A DNA stretch of 64,000 bases from Apostichopus japonicus (Eukaryota; Echinodermata; Holothuroidea; Aspidochirotida; Stichopodidae). Shown here piece after piece: positions 58,301-64,000 of the stretch; within the stretch, counting starts at the first letter, position 1, and the number at the start of each line of letters is the position of its first letter. The position numbers and the translations under genes are program-made. The stretch covers positions 31,263,501 through 31,327,500 of the forward strand of contig NC_092568.1 in the NCBI RefSeq assembly GCF_037975245.1, read 5' to 3'. The notes below the pieces were generated by a model. The model made no database searches. It was not told the DNA's origin and was given only the letters and a program-made list of their open reading frames with translations.

Positions 58301-58402
58301 CGAGTGGCCTACAGTCAAGGCAACATTCACCATCCGGTGTATAGGTTTCGTAACCGACAGGGCAATCAGGAAAGGCACAACGAACTAAACTGCAGTCAAT
58401 CC
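58301..58402 (-). CDS. Half-VWC exon, unit D
   Basis: 102 nt, phase 1-1, donor GTAAGTC. It encodes DCSLVRCAFPDCPVGYET and DGECCLDCRP. The closest intact match to the truncated unit C exon. Confidence 0.85.
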
Positions 58403-58454
58403 CTGGACGAGGATCAAGGTCAGAGAATTTGATGAAAATGATTCTAAGCGTACA

Positions 58455-58455
<1 letters not shown>

Positions 58456-58542
<87 letters not shown>
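58456..58542. repeat. TA microsatellite
   Basis: About 40 TA units with a few TT interruptions, just beyond the half-VWC exon. Confidence 0.95.
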
Positions 58543-58545
<3 letters not shown>

Positions 58546-58559
58546 ATAAATGTGTATAT

Positions 58560-59380
58560 ATATGCCTTACATTCTAAACAGTCGAATATTGTCAAAGGCT
58601 GTTTCAAAAGTTAAAATATAGCACCATTCTGCATCTACATAAAGATCCATTCTATCAAGATTTTCTCAAGACCCCTTGCCTGGACGACATAACATCACAC
58701 CCCCGTCCCCTCCCATCCCATCCCGCCCCTAGTAGAGATAGGTGGTTTTGGTTGTCTGACAGAATAACGCGATCAACAAGTTTAAGAATATATGAGTGAT
58801 GACGGTGAATAAACATATCACAAGAGGAGACTTTTTTTTAGTGCAGTGTTTATCTTAAAAATATTTTCTTGTAACCTTTATGTGTGCTATAGGTGCTAAG
58901 ATATAGTTTTTGAAATATACTTGCAAATATAGTTGTGAATTTAATATCGTAGCAACAACTGTGAACGGTGAAACTGAAATATGGATATGAACTGGACAGT
59001 AGATGACTCATAGGTGTTAATGTACATAACGAGAGAAAGAACAAGATCATTTGAAATTCAAATAGAAGGAAGGTGGTGAAGGTGGTGAATTGATAATGAT
59101 TGAATGAAAATCCTCAAAATCGGGCCCTTTTGATTAAGAAGTGTCATCTTTAAGCTGTTATGGGGAGCCATTCCATTGAAATTTAATATATCCAGAAATT
59201 CGAAACTTCGACTGGTTCACTCCATTATTTTCACACAAATTATTATCTCAAATGTTGGAATTTCTTGTAAAGGTTTGTCTTTTTGCTGAAATTTTGAATA
59301 TGTATATCCTCCGTATATCATTAATATGGGGAGGTCATATACGCACCGTACGTCATGCAGTCATGTATAAACACTTTTTA
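58560..59380. other. No gene recognised
   Basis: Intron; a C-rich patch near 58700-58730. Nothing else supported. Confidence 0.45.
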
Positions 59381-59385
59381 TCTAC

Positions 59386-59571
59386 CTATAACATTATCAC
59401 ACACAGGACAACACTCATCTTCTCGCACGGCTGGGATAGGACAATCCGGTATAGCGCATAACACAGTCGAGCAATCGAGTTTGCAAGTTGGACAACACCC
59501 TGGACCACCAACATCTACCGTGTAGCCCACAAGACATAGTGGTATATCACAAACGATGTTTTCACATGGAT
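59386..59571 (-). CDS. Double half-VWC exon
   Basis: 186 nt, phase 1-1, acceptor tttcattag, donor GTAGAT. Two modules in one exon: CENIVCDIPLC to GCCPTC, then DCSTVLCAIPDC to ECCPVC. Twelve Cys. Confidence 0.85.
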
Positions 59572-59672
59572 CTAATGAAACAAAGTAATGTAAATTAAAA
59601 CAAAGAAGACAGAAAGAGAGAAAGATTGTACTTAACTTATTGACCAACCAAACAGACGACATATAAACTTAC

Positions 59673-59828
59673 TTGAGTCACACGCAGCCTCACAATCAGC
59701 TTGACTGAGGAAGTTGTTTCCATTTCCCAGGCAACCACCATAGGTGAACTGCACACATTCACCATCCCCAAACCCCCACCTCTGGAACAAAGCCTCACAA
59801 GGACCGACTTCTAATGGTAGCTGGCAAA
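59673..59828 (-). CDS. Kunitz domain exon (P1 Glu)
   Basis: 156 nt, phase 1-1, donor GTAAGT. It encodes CQLPLEVGPCEA, RWGFGDGEC, FTYGGCLGNGNNF and DCEAAC. Glu at P1 is acidic like the Asp of the 46.5-kb exon, and the length is the same; the two form a subgroup. Confidence 0.9.
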
Positions 59829-60239
59829 CTGGAGATAGAGAGGGCGTAGTGTCGGTACTCAATCACTCAGGATGAATACGTCAATTATGACCGCATCAAT
59901 CAATCAGTGTATTGGGGTATAACATTTTGAAGAAAACCCACGATCTATAGAAGAGAGTTTACGTCAAAGTTTGACACTATCCTGACCAGAGGTTCTAAAT
60001 AGGTGGCCCGCAGGCCACTTCTAGAGAAAGATTTCAATTAGGCCCGAGAGAAAGACAGGACCACAATCCTTCACTTAACATGTATGCTTGCCCTTAATGT
60101 CTTCGTCCTGAGCACCCTACCAGATTAGCATGTACATTGATCAATCTAGGTATTGTACGATTTAAGTTCCCTTCGGCAGTTTGGCCATCTGTTCTTACCA
60201 ATGCTTCCGTCTGATAGAGTCGTACTTCTTACAACTGAC

Positions 60240-60600
60240 AATGATGCGAATAGAGGGGCGTTGAACATTTTGAAGTCTGGTTATGAGTGATTTATGATAC
60301 CAATCAAGAGGACGTTGCAATAGTCCAACTTGGAGTAACTAGAGTGTGCACGGCTGGCTTGGCTGCATAAGTAGCAAGCATTAGCAGATCTGATGACATT
60401 TGCGACATGTGCACTCACTGTCATACCATAGTCGAATATAACTCCCAGGGTTTGTTTGGACGGGAACGTCCACACCAGCAACAGTTACAGAGGGCAGATT
60501 GAACCAGTTGGGCTCTGAACCCAATCGCAATAACTTCGGTTTTGTCGGCATTGAGTTTCAGGAAATTCTTCGACATCCATGATTGCTACGAACGTGGACG
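60240..60600 (-). mobile_element. Decayed LINE RT fragment
   Basis: The minus strand contains LGVIFDYGMTVSAHV and YSKLDYCNVLL, the FLGV and LDYCN landmarks after the YADD motif in L2/CR1-type RTs. Heavily eroded. Confidence 0.65.
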
Positions 60601-61900
60601 CAACTGCACGATTTGTAACACCTTTGTCCTATTTTGTTCAAGCTGATTGGTAAAGAGCGGTTTCAAAACATATCCTTGTCTGCGTCTTTTCTTGCCACGG
60701 ATTTACCACACATTTAATGTTTAATAGGCTATATAGGGATATGCAAATGAGGTTAAATGTAAGAATGCCTATTACTATGGCAGTGTTCCATAGCATCGGT
60801 TAGTTTGAACTTTTGCAGAAACGGGGAACTTAGTCATAAACTTCGTACGAACGAATTATAGGATTTCCTAATTTCCCAACGAATGAATAGTATTTTCGAA
60901 TGTCATTAGAGAAGTTTCGTAGTCTCATGATGCGTAATATATTGATAGGGTAGTTTATTATTAGTACTGTTTTAGAGAAGAAAATCAATGTGACAAGTGT
61001 AGAAATAATCCGTGACATGTTGATATCGCGAAATTAATATGCTGATACTATTTTCTGAAATACTGATATCTAAATATAACATATTACTTTTATTCGTGAA
61101 TGCTGATGTAAGGTTGTAACATACTGATTCTAATTTTGATACAGTAATATGGAAGCACCAAGCATCACATACTGATTTTGATATTGGATCATGGTGTTAT
61201 TGGATCATGGTGTTATGTTGTAACATGATATTCTTCCTGACGTGGGCTTTGAAACTATATCAATAAAAACCAAAATACAAAATACACATAAACCATGCCT
61301 TATTTCAACTAACAACCAAAGTAAACCAAGCTCCAAGGAACTTTAGACTTGTAGATCATGAAGAACTGAACTTTGAAACATTTTGGGTTTATGTGCATAT
61401 TGATAAAGGTTGGAATGTTAGATCTAACTTAAAACTGGTATACTGTATCGTCAGGAGATCTAGGGAAATTTAGAAACATCTCCATATGTGCCGCATGTGC
61501 TGAATGAAATGTCAATAAATGTTTACTTTCCGCTATATGATTCGCTACCACCCCCCCAACACCAACCCACCCCATCCCGAACCCACCACAAAGCTTCCTC
61601 TCCGACGAGCTTGCTATATTTTCGTGGTATATCAGGAATGTAGACCCAGTCGGTAAAGAGGCAATTGTGCGAAGGAGCGCAAACGGTCATACCACATTCG
61701 GAATGGCTGAATGTGTTGCTCTCAGTAAAGTGACCATTGCTGCCAATTGAATGATCACATATTTTACCCCTACCTACATATCATAAGTAAACCTCCTTAT
61801 TCGCGCAGTATATACGTATCACGACCTCTTTATACACTCAGTCAAGATTGGCTAGTAGAACTCTAATGTCAGCACATTGTCTGAACTTAAAAGGTAAATT
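60601..61900. other. No gene recognised
   Basis: Intronic sequence. A direct repeat, TTGGATCATGGTGTTA, occurs twice near 61184 and 61200; nothing else stands out. Confidence 0.45.
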
Positions 61901-61905
61901 CCTAC

Positions 61906-62100
61906 CTGTTGTTGGTCTGCACTGGGGACAGCAGTTATCCTTCGGTTGATAGGTTTCCGAACCTTCTGGGCAAATCACCTGAATGCATGCAGTAGTCGAG
62001 CAGTCGAGGCCACAGGTGGGACAACAGTCATCTCCTTCAAAGACTGTGGTGTATCCTGGTGCACACTTGATCTGAGGACACTCAACATCTCGACAAGGAT
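61906..62100 (-). CDS. Double half-VWC exon
   Basis: 195 nt, phase 1-1, acceptor ttttccgaag, donor GTAGGA. Modules CRDVECPQIKC to DCCPTC and DCSTTACIQVIC to NCCPQC. Same length and start (DPC) as the exon at 63.8 kb. Confidence 0.85.
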
Positions 62101-62419
62101 CTTCGGAAAATTAAATATTCATGACTGTTTTCAGTATCTATAGTAATGTCAATAAAGTAACTAGTTGTCTTTTTGGGGTTGGTTGTGAATCTATGAAATA
62201 TTGGCTGGGTGAATGTCACAGATGTTTGGATATAAGTTAGTCTAACTAGAGATCTCTAAGTGTAGCCCAGACCCATTTAGATGACACCAGTGTTAGAGCT
62301 GTAAACTGTTTAAGCTGAATTAACTGATGGAATTACAATGGAATTGCGATGTAAGGATTGTAGACTCAGTTTGGCTAACAGTTTTGTTTCATTTTGAAAA
62401 TCGATTGTTTATCAGTTAC

Positions 62420-62535
62420 TGAACCTACCCTACCGTCTATACCTGGAACAACATTGTCTTGCGGATGTGAATGTTTCAAAACCTTCCCCGCAATTTGGGT
62501 TTATACAGCTTATGGCGCTACAATCATATTCGCGG
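62420..62535 (-). pseudogene. Decayed half-VWC exon
   Basis: The minus strand still reads DCSAISCINPNC, GFETFTS and QCCSRY, but the last Cys is Tyr, a TAG follows soon after, the acceptor AG is lost and the remaining donor phase does not fit. Confidence 0.7.
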
Positions 62536-62539
62536 ACGT

Positions 62540-63705
62540 TCTGAATATACAGACACATGCTACTCCTTATCTTCATTCTATGAAGTCTTAATATTTATAA
62601 TAATAATAATTAAAAATAGAATAATAATTAAAACAAACAAAGCCATGTATATTTGCTGCTTTGATGCCAATACTACACCAATAGACAGGAGCGTAGCCAG
62701 CCCTCGTGGTGTGAAAGGACAAAGCCTTACAAGTTTTATAAGGACAAAGTTTTATTGTTAAATCAGGGTATTTCCGTTTAATTAACGTTTGTATTGATAT
62801 GACCTTCAAGAAACTATATTTGCCCTACCTTATGTTACGAATTTGACTTTTTAAGGAGGAGGGGAATCTGTTATTGACGTCCGTTCTGGGAACAGGTTTG
62901 GGAAAAGTTTGTTTCGGTAATTGGCCTTAGTGTAAAGTTGTGCTATCACCAGTCGGGGAACGCTTATATCTAGATGACTTATATCTAGATGACTTTTCAT
63001 GGCACCATGGGCTCTACCCTCTGTTAGGAAGTCGAATTTTAGAGGGTGGGGGAGACATCAAATTTTGCTGACGCCCGTCTTGGGATGGGTCTAAGTAGAG
63101 GAAATAAATTATGTTTCGGTAGGGGGAGCTTAGATTCAAGATGGCGCTTTCCTTTGCATCATTTTAACTACATTTTTGAATATGACGTTTGGAAGAAAAT
63201 TTAGGAGAAGGGAAAGGAGGAGGCACTTGTTCATATGCTCCCATTACGGCCCTGTATATGTTAACGATATACTAATATATAGAAGTACCGTACGTGTTGG
63301 TAGGTAAACGCAGATATCTCATATCTCTGTATTGACCCAAATGGAGATTTGTTTCTATTAAATACGACAATCGATTTCCATACGACGCACGCCGAAACTT
63401 TCATTAGAAGTGTCAATTACTGAATCAAAGTTAACTTGTTCAAAGAATTCTCGTTTTATGCTTATCCAGTATCAAGTAGCCCATACTATAGCTGCTCAGG
63501 TTCAATTTTTTCGTCGTCCCGCTTCGTCCAATGGGGGCACTTTAACTCATGCCCTTTCCACTCTAGCTACGCCACAGCCAATATATGGTGGTTAACTGTG
63601 ATGTAGACAGTGGGGGAGAGGCCCACACAACAAAATTTTGTATTACACAGTTATTTTTCCAGGCCTAATGTTTATGTACCGTGATCATTCCATATTACAC
63701 AATGT
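62540..63705. other. No gene recognised
   Basis: Contains a TAA-rich patch near 62590-62640. No exon seen. Confidence 0.45.
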
Positions 63706-63711
63706 CTGTAC

Positions 63712-63906
63712 CTTTAACTGGACTGCATTCCCCGCAACAACTACCGTCTGGTATTACTATCTCTGAACCAACAGGGCAGTCTGGTACAAGACAAAGGACA
63801 GCAGAGCAGTCTAATTTACACCCGGGACAGCAACCCGGTCCGTCGTAGTCAACTACTTGTCCTTTTGGACAGTTGGGAATGTCGCAGAAAATATCACGAC
63901 AGGGAT
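63712..63906 (-). CDS. Double half-VWC exon
   Basis: 195 nt, phase 1-1, acceptor ctctctccag, donor GTACAG. Modules CRDIFCDIPNC to GCCPGC and DCSAVLCLVPDC to SCCGEC. Part of the gene that enters from the right edge. Confidence 0.85.
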
Positions 63907-63998
63907 CTGGAGAGAGGATATTAAAAAGCGGACGGTAAAAGAAACGGTTTTGCCGCAATTTTAAGATGGTAATAGTTTCAGCAAATACTTCTACTCAC

Positions 63999-64000
63999 CT
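63999..64000 (-). CDS. Edge of a further upstream exon
   Basis: On the minus strand the window starts AG followed by GTGAGT, a strong donor, so an exon ends here and the gene begins outside the window. Confidence 0.5.

Noticed and set aside
58850-59050. Leu/Phe-rich minus-strand frame as a signal-peptide exon for the 8-Cys/Kunitz gene
   Set aside because: No donor in phase 1 follows the hydrophobic part.
59572-59662. Signal-peptide-like start (MSSVWLVNKLS...) running into the double half-VWC exon
   Set aside because: The stretch is the pyrimidine-rich end of an intron before a good acceptor; the hydrophobic residues come from the T/C tract. An alternative promoter is possible but unsupported.
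62588-62809. Frames around 62471-62809
   Set aside because: They overlap on both strands, have simple-sequence content and no splice or domain evidence.

Overview
The window looks like nuclear DNA of a marine invertebrate. It is intron-rich, AT-rich and crowded with retroelements (CR1/L2-like LINEs, tRNA-derived SINEs, a BEL/Pao element, a hAT MITE), and the coding exons are small, cysteine-rich and nearly all phase 1-1. An echinoderm such as a sea cucumber would fit, but that is inference from repeat and gene style; no marker gene settles the species. All host genes that I can support lie on the minus strand.

Layout. 1-1.56 kb: nothing recognised. 1.56-7.6 kb: one decayed, nearly full-length LINE (ORF1 with PHD finger, SGNH esterase and CCHC knuckle; ORF2 with endonuclease and reverse transcriptase), broken by a SINE-bearing insertion and by a hAT MITE with a perfect 8-bp target duplication. 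9.4-10.3 kb: another LINE 3' fragment. 13.9-17.0 kb: a small secreted Kazal gene. 18.5-19.3 kb: a second copy of the SINE-bearing repeat. 22.1-24.9 kb: a complete five-exon gene for a secreted protein of three half-VWC modules. 26.1-28.0 kb: a dispersed element made of ~300-bp subrepeats. 28.5-29.9 kb: TA-rich simple repeats, one in a long palindrome. 29.7-34.2 kb: a gene for a secreted two-Kunitz inhibitor whose interleaved 8-Cys exons have decayed. 36.4 kb: terminal exon of a paralogous gene. 36.9-37.5 kb: a palindromic satellite. 38.3-45.3 kb: a complete, very young BEL/Pao retrotransposon with a 1913-residue open polyprotein, 484-bp LTRs differing at one site and a TAAAG target duplication.

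46.5-64.0 kb: a run of minus-strand exons for Kunitz, half-VWC, 8-Cys and WAP modules. A 2.2-kb tandem array (48.2-54.2 kb) repeats a half-VWC exon together with SGNH and LINE debris. A second cassette family (Kunitz plus 8-Cys) occurs at 30.5-33.0 and 54.4-56.4 kb. Both cassette families carry the same tRNA-like intronic element.

As a system this is a cluster of modular secreted proteins of protease-inhibitor type. Phase 1-1 exons let modules be added, dropped or skipped without changing frame. At least three genes end in a micro-exon that adds one residue and the stop. The five intact Kunitz exons differ at the P1 position (Lys, Arg, Arg, Asp, Glu), which suggests functional diversification. 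Exon joins are inferred from splice signals and phase; no transcript evidence was available.
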